Source of the DNA: Erythrocercus mccallii
Taxonomy: Eukaryota > Chordata > Aves > Passeriformes > Dicruridae
Reading direction: 5' to 3'
Length of the DNA: 64,000 bases
Assembly (NCBI GenBank): GCA_013397435.1
Contig: VZRG01001527.1
Span: 113,849 to 177,848 of the forward strand
Shown piece after piece: positions 34,216 through 48,480 of this stretch. How positions within the stretch are numbered: the stretch's first letter is position 1; every line of letters starts with the position of its first letter. A model generated the notes under the pieces. That model worked only from the letters and a program-made list of their open reading frames with translations. It was not told the DNA's origin and made no database searches. A program made the translations under genes and the position numbers.

Positions 34216-37200
34216 GCTCTCACTTCCTTGTTAAGACATTATTGACTATACAATGAAAATTAGCATATTGGAAATGCTTGTAAAGCAAACAGTCACTGTA
34301 TCTGCAATAGACACCTCTCAGAAACATTGAAGTTGTATTCTGAGCACGAAAATCTCATTCTGAATGCAAGTGGTTTTACAGAAGACATTGTTCCTTCTTA
34401 AAAGTAAGAAATTGGGTAGTCATTGCGTATGGATAACCAGAGAATCCATTCAAAGTATGGTCTAACGTGCATAGTTAAATCTTCCCAAACCATTTTTATG
34501 TTTAAAAATATGAATAAATGTGGGTGTACCCTTACATTATCTTAGTTTACATTTCATGCATCTTTTACTGCAGTATAAGGGAAGAACTCCTGTTCCAATC
34601 AGCATTTAATGGGTTTTTATTTGTATAGTGTTCCCACAACTACATGGTAAAATGAGCCTTTTGTACTATGTTTTCATGCAGCTGACATAAATTTCTGTTG
34701 ATCCTTGCAACCAAAAGCACATCCTGGCTTTTTTTGTGGAGAGGAAATACTGTCCAGAGATACAGTGATCTGTTTGTTCTCTGAAAATGAAAGTAACTGA
34801 CAGAGCACATGCTCTTTATGAGAAATTTAAAAGACACGTAGGAAAGGGAGAAATGTCCTATCAAGCAACGGCAGGTAGGAAAAGACCAAATAAAAAGCCC
34901 TTAAAGTATATTTCTTCACCACAGACAATCCTGGGGTGATCTATAATGTTATTGTATTCTATATCTATCTGCACCCAAAAATTGTTACTGTCTCTTATTA
35001 ATCATTGTAGTATTTTTGTACATTATATCCTCAGTAAAGGGAGAGCAGATCCTGCTCTCAGACCCTTTAATGTGATTTTTTTTTCCCATCTAGATACAGA
35101 TCTTTTAGCTTCTCTTCAAAGTTGTTAACACTTCCATACAAAACCCAGCTTTGCCTCCACATATGCTTTCCTCAAACTACCTCTATGACAGAGAATCCTT
35201 GAGATTTCCCCTAAAGACAGATTCTGATTTCTGGAAGACCCAGTTTTAGTTGTAGGCGTCTCTCAAGCCACCACAGAGAAAATAATGGCTTTGGAAACTA
35301 TCCAAAAAGTGCTCCATACAGAGTCCAGACTATATAAAATAAACAACTAACAAGGCAGTTGTGCTTCTCATGACTCACCTGGAATTTCCAGACATCTTCC
35401 AGTCATTGTGCCCCTGAGCTTACCTTTGCCTGGACACTAGTGTTGGATTTGGGCCCATCAAGCCAAAGGGAAACCTGAAATTACATAGTTATACAGTAGA
35501 TGAAGCTTGTGGCATGCACCTTCCTCAACAAACCTTCCCAACCCACTGTCCTGTTCTTTAAGGGAATTTAACTTCTTACCAGCAAGGTTGCACATCGTAA
35601 ATTTTATCAATGCAATCAGTCATTGTTAGAGAGCTACATTTTTTCTTCAAGTCTCCAGCCCTGCTTCCAAGCCCTTAAACATGCCATGGAAGACTTGGAT
35701 AACACCTAGCAATAGTCAGGATGTTTTGCTTAAATGAGTGCTTCTCTTGGGCAGCTCCCAAAACAAATGCTTTCTTGGAGAAGAGACTCGTGGAGTGTCC
35801 TGACCTGTGTTCAGGCAGTTGGCATATCAAGACTAGAGCAGTTAACTCCCTGGTTAAGATTTTCATTCCACGAAGTTTGCCAAGATACCTGAAATAGCTC
35901 ACACATTATATAAGTCTTTAATTGGAAAGTAACATCACTTTACTCAAAAATTAAAAGTCAGTTACTCCAATCAGACATCAAAAAAGCAATCAGTCTCTAA
36001 CCAAGCTTCCTTAGTATCTCTTACTCCATTTGTCTTCACATTGGTTTGCATTTCCTTTTTCTACCAGACTCTCTGACTGCACCCACAGAGCAGTACATAC
36101 AAATGCTGTTGAGCCAAACCCCATGCAGGGCTATCTACTGTCCCTTTTGCACCCTGTTCCTGAAACGAGCTCCCTGGCAAACTAAAACTGAGAAAAAGCC
36201 AAGTGGTGCTGCCCAAAGCCGAGCACAGAAAGTAGGTGATGACTGAGCAGTGTGGAGCATCGAGAATCCAGCGTGCTTGACCCTAACCCCTTTATTATTT
36301 AGCAATAAAGGCAAAGACTTTAGTTATGCAAAATACAAGGTGAATTCCATGATTCCTTAGGGCTGATGCTGCAGACAAGCCCCGTGGTTTGGCTTCATCT
36401 TCCCTAAAAGCAATACTGACTGTGACAACACGTCCCCTCACAACATCCTCTCCTGGGGAACTTGTGTGTTGTCAACTGCTAGAAGTACAGCAAACAGCCT
36501 TGGACACAGAGAGAGAACAATCACAGTTTAGAGAGGATTACTTTACAGGAAAAATGGATTTAAGTAAATGTTACTGAAACAGGTTTAAGATTAAAAATCC
36601 TGGTGATAAGAGCTAAAAATAAAGTAAAAACTTTTTCAGCTTCCAGTATAAAGTGTTATAGTTTAAACATTAATTCAGCAATCTACCGTGCAGAAGCCTT
36701 GTGCTGTTCTCTGAAGAAATGCATTCTAAATTACTAAGAACTAAACTAAAATTACTAAAACTAAATTACTGCAAATGCATTTTGAGAAGAATGTTGACAT
36801 TGGTGTTTATGAACAGCATAGTCCGCTATAAAAGCAGCTGACATTTGCTTTTTAGTTGGGCAGTGCTTGTTTAGGCAGCTTTTTTGCTGAAATTACAACT
36901 CCACATCACAATGGAGTAGAGAAATATAAACACATACTAGCAAAATGACCACTTAGGATTTCTATCCATTGGAAAAAGGTCTTTCTCAGAGGAAAAGTGA
37001 ACTTACTGGTGTTAATCTGGTCCTGTTATGAAATCTCTTTCTTGAAAGGGAGTAAAAGCCTCTCTTCCACTGAAGTTATGGTGTGGATATGGATCATGTG
37101 TGACTTAATAAACTGGAAGTCTAAACAAAAGTGGAAACGCGAGTAAATGTATAATTTACATCTTTAAAATTACTCTATACATACACCTGCTACAAATCCT

Positions 37201-40200
37201 TATAACGCTTGCTTAAAACTTTAAAACAACCAAATAAAATCAAAGCTACAGACATTTATGCTTCAGAAATGGTGATATAAGCAAATTAAATTTCCCTAAG
37301 ATGGCACATCTAACAAAGTAGTTTCTGTAATTATGAGACATATCTGATACCAATGCTCTGGGGTTTGGAGGTTTTTTTTTTTACTTAATAATAACCACTT
37401 CATATTGTTCCATTGTTTAAAATACAAAATTATTTCTCACAAAATAAGTGGCTGATTTTTTTTTCTACATAGCAGTGTGACTACTAAATTACATCAAACC
37501 ATTTAAATATCTCAGTGTAAAGGAGAGGAGAATCTGGTTCTTTATATGATTTTGTTTTGGTTTTTAGACTTGCCTCACTACCTTAATCAGTTGATTATGT
37601 TAACACACCTATGCATTGCATAATGTGTAAGTAGATCATACACACTAAGAGCCCTTGGCTATATCAAAACACAGAAACTGATGCCCTATCAGTGTACAGC
37701 TGTCCTACCAGTGTAATTAAAACCAGTTTTAAATCAATTTATTTAGGTCTGTGAAAACCACTGCGGGTGCAAACCTCCATATGACACACATCTCATTATA
37801 ATTATCTCTTATCTGTTCACCTTAACTCTGTCTTTTACACACAAGGTCTCGTGAAGCACTGACAATACACGAGGCATTGTGTTAAGGCAGATATTATGTA
37901 CAGAAAGATAAACACAGACCTTGGAGCCTCTGCTTCTCCTCAGGATATGCAACGATTACTTAAAGCAAAAGTGTCCTGTCATCATCCAGTTCCAAATTAC
38001 CAGTTTCATTTTATGTAAAACATGGAATTCAGCTTGTGGGCTCCCTGCTTCTCACTGTCCTTCTCAACCACTTTCCTTCTCACTCCTACACTATTTTTTG
38101 AGACTTTGTTCCAGTGGTTATAAAGTACACTTCTTTTTTTTAAATTTCAAAAGCCCTTCCTGAATGTGGCTCTCAGCCTGTCCCTCCCCTACTTCACTCA
38201 TTGTTTTCTGGTTTCATTACAGCATCTGCATTACAGTTGTAGCTAAGGGGTCTTTTTATAGCTTGTTGCTATGAAAGAACTACTCATGTCTTAATTACAG
38301 GGATGCTTGAAGCTTTTAAGGTTAAATAATGCTTAAAGAAATTGCATGTCTATAAAACCATTTTAAGAAATTAATAGGATTATATTAAAAGTATTTTTAC
38401 ATTTTCCAGTTGCTCTTTATTAGAAATATGAGTATCTCAGTATGGAAGTGATCCAATTGACTACACATCAAGGAGTTTAATGGATTTCCTTACTGGAGGA
38501 GGAGGAGGCTGTTACAACATGTTCTCTATATAAAATAAATAATTTACTTTTATTGCTGGCTGTCACAATGCATTTCACATATCCAATTTATGAATAACTC
38601 ATTATTTTGATATTGGTCTTCCAAGTATCTCTGTGAGGTAACTAGAATTTACTGAAAATGTATTATCATTAACTGAGAAGAAAATCAAGGCTTCCTTGTT
38701 GTGGAGTTGCTCAATTTTTTATGATCTGAAAGTGATTTATCCTTGCAGACTAATAAAAACCAGCTGTTTTTCTTGAAAGATTCATGATACAACTCCCATG
38801 TATTGATGTGTGGCCTTCGTTAGGTTTTTTTTTTTTACAAGACACTATTTCCTAATATTGGAAGTGTTAAATAGAATGAAAGTGCTGCAAAGGACTGCAT
38901 TTGCAGCCATTGATGAATTGTTTCTCTTCAAAAAGTACAATCAGAACCAAAATAAACTTAATTCTAAAGTAACTAAGTGCACATGCAGTGGTCTTACAAT
39001 CTGGCTTAACAAAACCCTATGCCAACAATAAAACTAGTTAAATCCTTAGACTAATTCCAAAGTGTAGATGTGCCTAATGCTTCATTTTCCTTGTGTATAA
39101 TTGAATTGAGGTATACTAATGACATTGTCTGCGTAAGGAAAGTTAAATAAGGAGAAAGAGGTTTGAGACAGAAACCAAATCATTATACAAGGAAAGCCGA
39201 AATTTAGTAAAAATGCCAGACATCTGGGCAAATAAACTAGCTTCCTTCCAGCAATTTCAGGTGAGGTAGCCATAATACTTAGTTAAGTACCCCAAAAGCA
39301 TTAAAGATTTACATAGGATTATGATTTTTCAACTTATTTAAACACCAAAGATCAAAAGACAAGCATTTTATGCCTAAATCAAAGCAGACACATGTTCTAA
39401 GACATTTCAAGTAAAAGAACATTTAAGCTTTTCATACCACTTTTCAAGGCTCCCTGTAGCACCCAAGACAGAAGCCTACACACCACAGGCTCCCTCTGCA
39501 GCTATCAGAGCTGGAAAGGCACTTCCCCAAAGCAATTTTACAACAGCCAAGATATTAATCACCCTGCAAAGATCCCAGTCTCTGCTTGCTGATAACAGAA
39601 CCTTGAACAACCCTTGCTTCTTGCTGATGTATCTCTGCTAAGGGACCAAAGACAGGTGGAATAAATCTGGCCACTAAAAGTATGCAATAAGAGTCAGGTG
39701 CAGCTGAAATCATCAGAAAAACTAAGACTGAGCTGGAGAAAGAAAGCTGTGGTTTAGTAAGAGCAGAAACCCCACAAATGTCTAAGTCAGTAACATGGGC
39801 AAGCTGTTGGCACTGCAGAGACTGTTGTGGATTTAGGAATCTACTTTTATCCACTTTGAGTTGCTTTGCTGAACACATTTAGTGAATGCAAATACTCTTA
39901 TTGTTTTCATGCAGTAGCAATTCTGTACATCCAGAATGAATACCACAGAGAATACCCCATATGGTAAAGTGATGCTTACAGTAGCTAGCCTGATTTTCAT
40001 GACAGTATCTGCTGCAACACCTAGCAACTCTGTCTGCAAGTGGAAAGATAATGATCTGTAATGCTTGCATCCTACAGAGAAATTAGGTCAGAAAGTATAT
40101 TACTGTGAATATTCTGTTCCAAGTACTTGGCAGTACTTGCATCACTGTGAATTACTTGGCAGTACAAGGTAGCACAGGCTCTTGATCAGGTTTAGGCCCT

Positions 40201-43200
40201 TTAGTAGAGAAACTTGCAAAACATAGTGAGGTTTCTAGCAGGCAGGCAAAGCTACCTAAAGAATACACCATCTACAGTCTCCCAAGAACAAGCAAAGGAA
40301 GTCAACTTAGCCTATAAATACTTTTCTAATTATCAAACAGCTTTCAAGTGGCTTGTAAGAAATGAATTCCAGTCTATTGTAATTAACTCTAAAAGACAGC
40401 TGCTGTCTGTGTGCTTAGTTTCTTCTGTTCTTCCTTCCCTTTAGTTTTGTTTGTCTTTACTTGGATGTTCAGCTTTGTTTTCCCTTGGATCACAGTTTCA
40501 GTTGTTTTCAACCTCACAGTGCATCCCATCCATAACTGTGGGACCCAGAAAAGACTGGAGGCAATCAAAAATAACTGTCTGATTTAAATTACTGTAATGA
40601 GCCTTATTGTACAACCCTGTGCCACAACTATAAAGCAGTGAGAGAGCCAGTAGTAGAACCCAACAAGCCACTAGTAGAAAGAGGAAGATCTCTTCCTCTA
40701 AAACCTGTAAGTTCTTTGTTATAAAAGAATATATGGGCATCCTGTAGAGAAGTGCAAATATACAAGAAAAAGTCTTTGTAACTTACAATTGTGGAAAAAA
40801 GCTGTGAACAGATTTTCCTGTTCCAACCTTAGAGAATTTAAGAATTTGAAATTGTCTAAAAAATCTTATCAATGTAAGAAAAATTGAACACATTTTTAGA
40901 ATAAATAGTTGATTTTTATATTAGAATAAGCTAATACTGAAAAAGCTTTTAGAGAGAAGTATGTATCGGTATAAAGAACAATCCCACATTCACTACTTAG
41001 AAAGTAGGTTGAAATAGAGCATTTAGACCCCAAATTCATTTTTCTTATGAATGGTGATACTTCTATTACTGAATAGTTCTAGACTTTAAATTAAAGTTGC
41101 ATCAAGAACATACAGGAAGGAGAGCATTGGTATCATCCCTGTCAGAATATCCAGCTACTTAAGAATAACAGAAGAGGGAAATCATTCCTACTGCCAGGGA
41201 AGTAGATTTTGCCACTGACTTCAATGACAGTTGAAGACATGCAACTGAATCTCCCAATAGATTAATTTTAAAATGTATTTTTATGTAATGTCCATGAGTT
41301 TGGTAAGTAAGCAGAATCTCTGTTTCTTAAACCAGAGATTACCAGATAAGCAAATAAATACATTTATTTCTGGATAGTCTTTGACCAGTTGGATATGGTA
41401 GCAGCATGTGACTACTTTGACTTCCTTTGTCAATAATGTGAAGACCTGGAAGATGACTGTCATATTCACATCGTTGATTCAGCTCCAAGTAACAGGAATT
41501 TTTAAATGTAGCAGAGAAAGATGCTTTATTTCATTTTAATTTATTAATCCTTCTTACCATGTAGCACATTATCCCATATTATGTACTTTATCACAGGCAA
41601 AAAATGCTCAAACCAATAAAATCTTTAAGTTTTTCATTTAAAAACAAACCTCTTATATATGGCTAGTGCTGTTAGATCAGCTAGATGGATAAAATCAGGT
41701 AAATAAAAGAGGAGAATGCCTGTACTGATTAAGCCAGGAGATACTGTTCTACAAACCCTTTTGCCTTTTATATAACAAAGAGTTTCAACATCCTTGATTG
41801 AAGAAGAGGACATAAAGCACAAGAGAAAACACACCCTAGATCTGATGATGATATTGCAACTTGATTTCAAAGACAAAGACTTTGAAACAATGATCAAAAA
41901 GCTGTGAAAGTAATACAAATTCTGTTTGAAAGCAGGCCCAGCTATACTTATAAGATAGCTTTTGAAACTACTCAGGCCAGTTTCAAGAGCCAGCTTTTGC
42001 CAGAGGCCTTCATCCCCATCAGTACTCCAAATTAAAACTTATTACAGAAAGCAATTACATGTAATTTAAAATTAAATTAAAATGCAAAGCTAAATCCAGA
42101 CAAGTATTAGTCTGACAATATAGGGAGAATACAAATGTAGGTGCAATATTATACAAATAAGGCAGCTGTAACTATAAATACATGGCATTGTTCCATGGAA
42201 AAACAGAGAGGACCCTGTAATAAGCATTGGTTTAACTGAAAATACAGGGGCTGATTTCTCTGCTGTGAGTGAATGCTTCATCCTGGGGGAGTGCCAGGAA
42301 AGCTGTCACAGCACTCAGACCTTGAGATATCAGTCAAGGGAACACCTGCTGGCTCTATGATGGGAGCGTGTTCCTGTGAAGTTGAAACACTAATTTTGTA
42401 ATTCATGATTTGTTCTCTTTGCTTGCTTTCTTTCCCAAAAGAAAATCTGTCTCAGCAATTAGTGAACTACTGATCCTTTGTGAATTGATGACTTTTCTTC
42501 AAGAAGGGGAAGAGGAGAAACTTTATAGGTTTAGATTCAACTCAATATATAATATTTTGTGTGAAAGAGAGCTGTAGCTTAGTTTTATTGTCTTCTTCTC
42601 AGGCAGCCACTTTTAAGTCTTCGAGTACTATCAGAATATATTTATTTAACCAGAAAATATTTATTTCCCATGCAATTGATGAGCATGGAAAATTTGAACC
42701 ATTTATTAACTTGGGATAATGTAGCATAGTGATTCACTTCGAGAAGTCCAAAATTAATAATATGGTTAATTAACACAGTTTTGCAGTAAAAGCCAGACCA
42801 TTTTAAGTAAGAAGCCCCAGAAAATGTCTGATTTTTTTCTTACTTGTCAAACTAGGTTACTTAAGTGACCAGTATCATATTTTCTCTTTCTCTATAGAAT
42901 TAAGAGTTTTTCAGGAACAGACCATTTTGTTCTCTGAAACAAGTAGGAGAATACAATCTGATACAATGCAATTTTCAAGGGCCAAGTTAATGAGTTCAGT
43001 GGGTGTTGATGTTGCCTCTGTTAGCCTGAAAATGAGAGTTTATCATCCACATTCATTGGACTCTTCATATCTGGGCAGAGGTTGTTAACATTTTACTTGA
43101 TGCTGTAACCACGAGAAATAAATCTAGCTGACAAGGAACTAAATTTCATCTCCATAGCTTTGCCAGTTATGCATATAATCTATTTGCTCAAGGGTTTTAG

Positions 43201-44123
43201 CTAGTCTTGACAAATGATGGAGTGGTTCAAAGGAATTGACTGAGGGGACAAATTGTTAAGCTATCGAGTTATCAGAAATAGCAAGCTTCTTAGCTAGATT
43301 TAGATGTCCTGTGTCTTAACCCTAAAGATAAGCAAGCTAATTTTTCATTTGTCTATGAACAGTAGGTGATTTTCCCTTAATTTTTCGTTGGATCAGGAAA
43401 CCTTCAAGACCCTATATATTGTTACAGATCTGAATGCACTCAGCAAAAATCCAATGCTGTTTACTCTAATGGGACCAGAGTCTGGCCTTTCTATGTAAAC
43501 ATAATTTGTATTCCCCATCAAAAGTGATTTTTTAACGGCCTCCTTAACAAGATAATCCATCAAGGAACTGATGACAACTGCACCTAGTAACCTACTTAAC
43601 AGGGCCAGTTTGACAACAATTAGGCATTACTGCATGTCATCAAGGCAGGGTGTAATAACTTGATATTAAATACAGCAAACACATTTGACAGTGGACCATT
43701 GCTGCTTGAGAGGATTGAAGGTGGTAACTTCTGAGCAGAAGACTTGTTTGGCTTTGGGGTAATACCAATTTGGGACTGGAATGGAGAAAACCTCTAGTGC
43801 ATGTGAGGATAGTTCAGTGATCACCAGATTCAAGTAAATACTTGAGTTTGTGAATGGTACTCAGAGCTGTGTGTTCATGAAGGACTTCCTGAAGATTTTA
43901 TTTCATTACATTCATAGGACAGGCATATGATGGTAGAGCAGACCTAGAGAAGACCTCATTCAAACTGGCATCTTAAGTGAACGTATTGCGTGTTCTGAGT
44001 TAATGGGTTCAAATTTTACAGGGAAAAGCCAATTTTCCCATGTTTCTCTCCATTTTGAAATAAAAGATTCAATTGATAGTATGTTTCTGTGACTGGAATG
44101 GAACTGCAATGAGGGAAATATTT

Positions 44124-44156
44124 ATCTCTATCTCTCTCTCTCTGTCTCTATATCTT
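44124..44156. repeat. TC-rich microsatellite
   Basis: TCTCTATCTCTCTCTCTCTG followed by further TCTC/TATC units in the intergenic region. Confidence 0.9.
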
Positions 44157-45993
44157 CCAAAAGAGTAAATAGCAATACCCATTAACGATTCCAGTGGAGA
44201 ATTCACTATACATATAGTATTATTAACATTCAGGAAAAAGTCACAGGTTTTTCTGGATCTTTGGGAATATTTTGATTTGAGACAACATTTTATCACAGGG
44301 AAATCTGCCTTCCCACAGGTAATCAGAATTTGGAAACTATTTCACAAGAAATACCGAGAATTATCCTGCATCTATGTACTACCTGCATTTAAGTATTGCC
44401 AAATATTTACAATTGTTAGAAAGTCATAATCTATGTGATCTCTATCACCTTTAAATGCTTTGGTTTTTTAAAGAGTCAAAAGTTAATTTAGTACAAACCA
44501 GGTATTTAAAATTCACACCTATATTTAAGGTTCAGTTACAGGAAGTTTGGGATCAGTGTGACTGTTGGTTACCCTACAGACACAATTAAATCTTTCAGGG
44601 AATAGAGGAAATACCAAAGTCTAAATAACATGGGTTGGTTGTAGTGTGAAAAGGCATGCTGGAATTTGTCAGTGAGGGTTAGTTCACATTTGAAGTATCT
44701 TTGTTCCTGAGGCAGAAGAAAGCAGAATTTACTGGCAGAGATGCAGCTTCTATCAGTAACATACATTCCTGACATTTTCTAAGTAACTCACCTTGCCAAA
44801 AAGCCTAAATAAACTTATGGACATTTGGCACAATGAGCTGAATCTCTTCACTACAGGATTTTGCTTGAGGGCTTATGTCAGAAGTATAATATCTTCTTGA
44901 TTCTTCTGTATCTTATGTTTTAGCACATAAAATCTTACTGTATAATCTAGGCTCTTATTTTCACTGTTTTGAATTACCTAATCTTGGAGATCACTATCAG
45001 TGCACAGTAAGATAGCCTGTTCCTGAAATACCCCTTCAAACCTATTTTGCTTATAAAGTTCAGTTCATGCTTTGCCTTCACTACAAAGAACATACCAACC
45101 TATCTGTAACAGGCATTTTTTTTTAAAAAAAAGTAACAACTTTTACCTGCAGAGTGGTTTTTGCTTGGTTTGGGATAATAATGTTTCTTTTTTTATTCAT
45201 TAAATGAAATGAACTGTGCTGACAAAACTATCTTCTTCCTGAGGTAAAAGCTGATGGTCCTGAGCAAAAAAAATCATCAAATTTAGTTTTCATTCTAAAC
45301 TGTTTTCACTCTGAGAGGAGATTTCCCTCTTAAAGTTAATAAGATACTCAAATTATCCTTCTGTTGCAACAGTGAAAAATTTGGTGAGAGTAACATGCAA
45401 GATGAAATCAGGTCCTGCAAGATATTAATGTGGTAGCAACCATTTTGGTTTATTGTGGGTATCAATCATGAGATGGCACATCTCTGCAGCTGGAGTGGTG
45501 AAACAGCTTGGCTGGGCATTTTGGGAGACAAAGAATAGCCAAAAGTGTGGCTACTGTTGACCCAAAGATAGGCAAAATCTTCTGCTAATGGTGAACGACC
45601 TTTTTGAGTTGCATAAGCTACAGGGGAAGTTAAGGACTCACAAGTACAACTTGAATTGATTGTCTTCCAGACAGGATACTGTACTTTGTGAGTTTTCAGC
45701 AGGAAGGTTATCATGTTTCACATGTCCTGTATGGGTAGGCCCTTCTGGCATTCTGCTGAGCTGTTTTGAGTCCCTCCACACTGTATTGCTAACTTGTGGT
45801 ACAGATGGATCCTGACTGTTTTAGTGTTGGGAGTGAGATGGGAATATGTCATGCTCATTCACCAGTGGCCTACAGAGCATGCTGGCATTTAAGCAGACGT
45901 ATAACTTATAAATACATTAATATTCTCATTGACTGCTTAAAAACAATTACTTTGATGGTTCATAACTGTATTCACAACATTTTACAATTATAA

Positions 45994-46035
45994 TACCTGT
46001 AAAGTATATATTCATACCTGTAAAGTATATATTCA
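45994..46035. repeat. 21-bp perfect direct duplication
   Basis: Two adjacent exact copies of a 21-bp unit that begins TACCTGTAAAG and ends TATATTCA, at 45994..46014 and 46015..46035. Exact identity suggests a recent slippage event. Confidence 0.93.
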
Positions 46036-46535
46036 GCTTCTTCAAAGAGCAGGTCTTGCACTTTCAGTCCAGGCCTGCAATGACAAATCAATGTATCTCA
46101 CTTCTGTCTAATCTTCTGTGTACTGCATGACTAGGATATATTGTGATAATGTATATTAGTAAGATAAATTATTATTCAAATTAATATTACGAAAGTATAA
46201 TTAATATGTAACTTTATAGCTTCACATACCAACACAAAAATACGTGCAAAACTTTGTCAGTATTATCAAAGGAGACATAAGCACGAACAGTGTCGAAAGT
46301 GTCAGCACAGAAAGGCTATGTTGCCTCTTGGAGACACTCAAGCTGAGTTCATCCTTCTGCTATGTGACTAGATAAATGCTTGTTGTGTGACTGAACTGTA
46401 ATTCAAGGAATAATGAACATCTGGAGGTCACACAGACCAAGCCTCATTTCCTTGGGGGTAGCAGTTTAGGATTTTTTTCCCCTTATCTGATTGGAATTTC
46501 CCATGATGCAGCTAGTGTTTGTTATTAGGATTTCT

Positions 46536-46800
46536 GCTGTGTCCCTCTGAGAAGCCTTCTCTTTCTAAAGCTGACCTAACCCTGCTCACTCAGCTTGTCC
46601 TCATACACCATGTGCCCCATTGCCTTATCACCTTGGTGGTCCCTGCTGGGTGTCAATGTATTTCTTGTACTGGGGAGTCCGAGGCTGAATACGGGACTCC
46701 AGCTGCAGCCTCACAGCTGCCACGCAGGTGGGAAGAGGCACCTGCCTTGACCTGCTGGCCACACTCCTGCTAGCACACCTCCTGCTCATCACTGCTCACA
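46536..46800 (-). mobile_element. CR1 LINE internal fragment
   Basis: The + strand carries inverted CR1 ORF2 motifs: TTCTTGTACTGGGGAGTCC, GGACTCCAGCTGCAGCCTCA and CTTGACCTGCTGGCCACACT. It is diverged and truncated at both ends. An 84-codon + strand open frame over it is a by-product. Confidence 0.8.
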
Positions 46801-48480
46801 TGATGGGACTCAAGTAAGGAATGTGCTACAAACGTTCTAAATTACTTCAAACAAACATGCAAATAATCCTTTTTCCCTTAATTCTCACTATAAAATCCAA
46901 AACTAGTGCCGTAACTGGCTGCAGTATAGATTTTCCTAAGAACAACTCAACACAGAAGCATTGTACTCAAAATTCAAGCATTAGTACTCATACAGCCTCA
47001 TTAAAATGCTACAAAACCTCTCACAGACAAGAAGATTCTAGCCATTAAATCCTGTGAACTTGAACAATAATATATTAATATAAAATCTTGCACTTCATCA
47101 CTGCCCTTACAGACAAAATTTTTGCAAAACTGCAGTGCTAAAGGAGCTGATAATATCGTAGGCTTATACAATGCTTCTTTTCCTTATTATAGTTTCTTTG
47201 CAAGCTTCTCAGACGTGCTCCAACAGGTGATGTATGTTTTGCTTGTCAGCTCTCCTCCCTAACTAAATAATTTACTTTGTAATGTAATAAATGTCAGGCG
47301 TATGCTTCCTGGCATGGATGCTTGAATCTAACATTCCATCAGACAAGCTTTAGGGTTTTTTAATCAAGGCAGGCCTGGCACAATTCTGTCACGAAACCAG
47401 TATATTGGTGATCTTGAGGTATATGTAAAAAAACACAGTCTAAAATATATATGAAACTGTATCTCCTTTATGTTCAACAGATCAGGATTTACTAGTTCTC
47501 ATTTCAAGACAAAACTGAGGTTTGGTATTTCCAAATGGGGGAACCTAAATATACTAGGGCATATGTATGACATAACATAAAAGCAGTGTTCTCTATATGA
47601 AGCTATGTTAAGGTTGAAGAAATCTGAAAATAAAGAACCTTAGGTAAAGTCTGCCTTCCCAACATTTCTGGAAGTCAAACCCCTTCTCTGCAGATTCCTG
47701 TTTAAAGAAATTGGCCCTGGGCTTTAGGACATACTATTTGAAACAAATAAACCTGCCTCTGTTATCGCTGGTAAATGAAAACAGGATAGGTTTTACTCTC
47801 TATTTAAAAACTGAAATTACTATAGCAGAATTTAGTACTGTGATACAGTAAGAGTTTCCCAAAATTACCACCAACAAGAGGTTTCTACACCTTTGAACAG
47901 TCGCTGTTCAAGAACTACTACAAAACAATACAAAGTCCAGTCTGTGTCACTTAAAAAAATCTATTTAATGTATGTATTACATTTTACTTGCAAAACCAGA
48001 TTTTACTCAGTATTTAGCTTTTCCTGTAACATATCAGGCTGATGGGTATCATCCTCTCATCAAACTCAAATAGAACTGACATCTTTTCTGGCCTGGTGGG
48101 GAAATTGTTATGATTGTTCTTCATTACAATTTAAATTGCATAAAGTAGCACCAATGAAAAGAGAGACTTTGCCCTCTTTTACCTTTGAAGAGCTATGGCT
48201 ATAAACTGAACCAGATTTTCTCAAATTACTATGGACTTGTAGTAAAAGTTCCACTACCTCTCTACTTTTTCTTTTAATTAGAGCAAGAAGATGAATGCAG
48301 TCATATTTTTCAGGATATTTCTTGCTTGTAAGGTACAAAAGCATCTGTAAGGCACTCTGTTGACAAAACTAGTATTTGCTTTGAAGTGACGCTTATTACA
48401 AAAGCAAGGACTTTTTTTGGCAGAGAAGAATTAAGAACAGTTTCCCTTTCTATGAGGGAAGAAAGGAAGTATAAAATATT

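Larger units (their letters stand above)
34216..48480. other. Intergenic region between ATM and POGLUT3, no recognised gene
   Basis: About 14 kb in which I recognise no exon on either strand. Open frames of 60 to 107 codons occur, but none resembles a known protein or has a supporting exon chain. Human synteny places C11orf65 here; I could not find its IQ-motif or FRLGG-type exons. The contents I can name are a TC-rich microsatellite (44124..44156), a 21-bp duplication (45994..46035) and a CR1 fragment (46536..46800). Confidence 0.6.

Noticed and set aside
39555..39878. 107-residue minus-strand intergenic frame, considered as a C11orf65 exon
   Set aside because: It lacks the motifs expected of that protein and has no flanking exon chain.
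40498..40740. 80-residue minus-strand frame with one hydrophobic stretch
   Set aside because: A single hydrophobic segment in AT-rich DNA is common by chance; there is no exon context or known family.
41634..41918. 94-residue minus-strand intergenic frame, considered as a C11orf65 exon
   Set aside because: There is no match to the protein and no supporting neighbouring exons.
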